Of a stretch of 13,262 nt of DNA, positions 13,061-13,262 are shown in pieces. The stretch is taken from the NCBI GenBank assembly GCA_002372815.1, contig DFIR01000058.1:1-13262 (forward strand), given 5' to 3'. Position 1 is the first letter of the stretch; the number at the start of each line of letters is the position of its first letter. A program made the position numbers and the translations under genes. The notes under the pieces are model-generated. The model saw only the letters and a list, made by a program, of their open reading frames with translations, ran no database searches and had not been told where the DNA came from. This DNA comes from Lachnospiraceae bacterium UBA3692. GTDB taxonomy: Bacteria; Bacillota; Clostridia; Lachnospirales; Lachnospiraceae.

Positions 13061-13262
13061 GTCTATCCGGCTGTGCGGAAGGCAAAATAGACAGCCGGAT
13101 AGACAGGTAGAATGAGGAAGCTGTCTATCCAGCTGTGCGGAAGGCAAGATAGACAGCCGGATAGACAGGTAGAATGAGGAAGCTGTCTATCCAGCTGTGC
13201 GGAAGGCAAGATAGACAGCCGGATAGACAGGTAGAAAGAAGAAGCTGTCTATCCAGCTGTGC
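13058..13262. repeat. 62-bp tandem repeat array, cut by the window edge
   Basis: Units start at 13058, 13120, 13182 and 13244 (the last is partial, 19 bases), each beginning GCTGTCTATCC. Copies differ at only a few positions. Each unit holds an inverted repeat: in the first copy CTGTCTATCCGGCTGT (13059-13074) is perfectly complementary to 13091-13106, while in copies 2 and 3 one position is mismatched. A second GATAGACAG-type segment in each unit offers an alternative pairing partner. The array extends beyond the window; no open frame crosses it convincingly. Confidence 0.93.

Noticed and set aside
13058..13262. CRISPR array
   Set aside because: Spacing of 62 bp is similar to a repeat-spacer unit, but the entire unit is conserved, leaving no variable spacers, and no cas gene is present.

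Overview
This window looks like accessory and housekeeping DNA from a high-GC, anaerobic, gut- or rumen-type Firmicute, most likely a Clostridia/Lachnospiraceae-like genome. Supporting signs are strong AGGAGG ribosome binding sites, a paired heterodimeric ABC exporter, luxS, 2,3-BPG-dependent phosphoglycerate mutase and a GH3 beta-glucosidase with permuted domain order as known from rumen Firmicutes. The taxonomy is inference from style; no marker gene is present, and Coriobacteriia or Erysipelotrichia are not excluded.

Layout. Positions 1-1255 hold no convincing gene. They contain an AT-rich patch of short inverted motifs, three related copies (two orientations) of a hairpin-rich element, a 71-bp tandem duplication and REP-like hairpins. 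Positions 1256-5009 (minus strand) carry two overlapping ABC exporter half-transporter genes. Their motifs are complementary in the way expected of a heterodimer with one degenerate and one competent ATP site. Then come a short-chain dehydrogenase (5285-6073, plus), gpmA (6149-6895, minus, convergent with it), a TetR-type regulator followed closely by a GPH-family symporter (7148-9105, plus), and luxS plus mtnN (10340-9107, minus), which form the S-adenosylhomocysteine detoxification/AI-2 pathway. Last is a cytoplasmic GH3 beta-glucosidase/xylosidase-type enzyme (10609-13032, plus). The right edge runs into a 62-bp tandem repeat with a long internal inverted repeat.

The most striking non-genic signal is a family of short palindromic elements built around the loop AGAACCGTCCC (or its complement). 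Single hairpins sit just past gene 3' ends (ABC exporter, SDR/gpmA, symporter/mtnN, and a decayed copy after GH3). Two paired, head-to-head forms of exactly 74 nt with related spacers sit in the two divergent intergenic regions, between the putative promoters. Stem sequences differ between copies but remain paired while the loop is conserved. This resembles the REP/REPIN organisation mobilised by RAYT transposases, but no transposase gene is present here. One copy supplies the last codons and stop of mtnN, and another has become a perfect bidirectional terminator.

I did not find a CRISPR array, phage genes, a transposase gene, tRNA or rRNA. No clearly new multi-gene system is visible. The candidates for something undescribed are the repeat families and the structured non-coding cluster at the left end.
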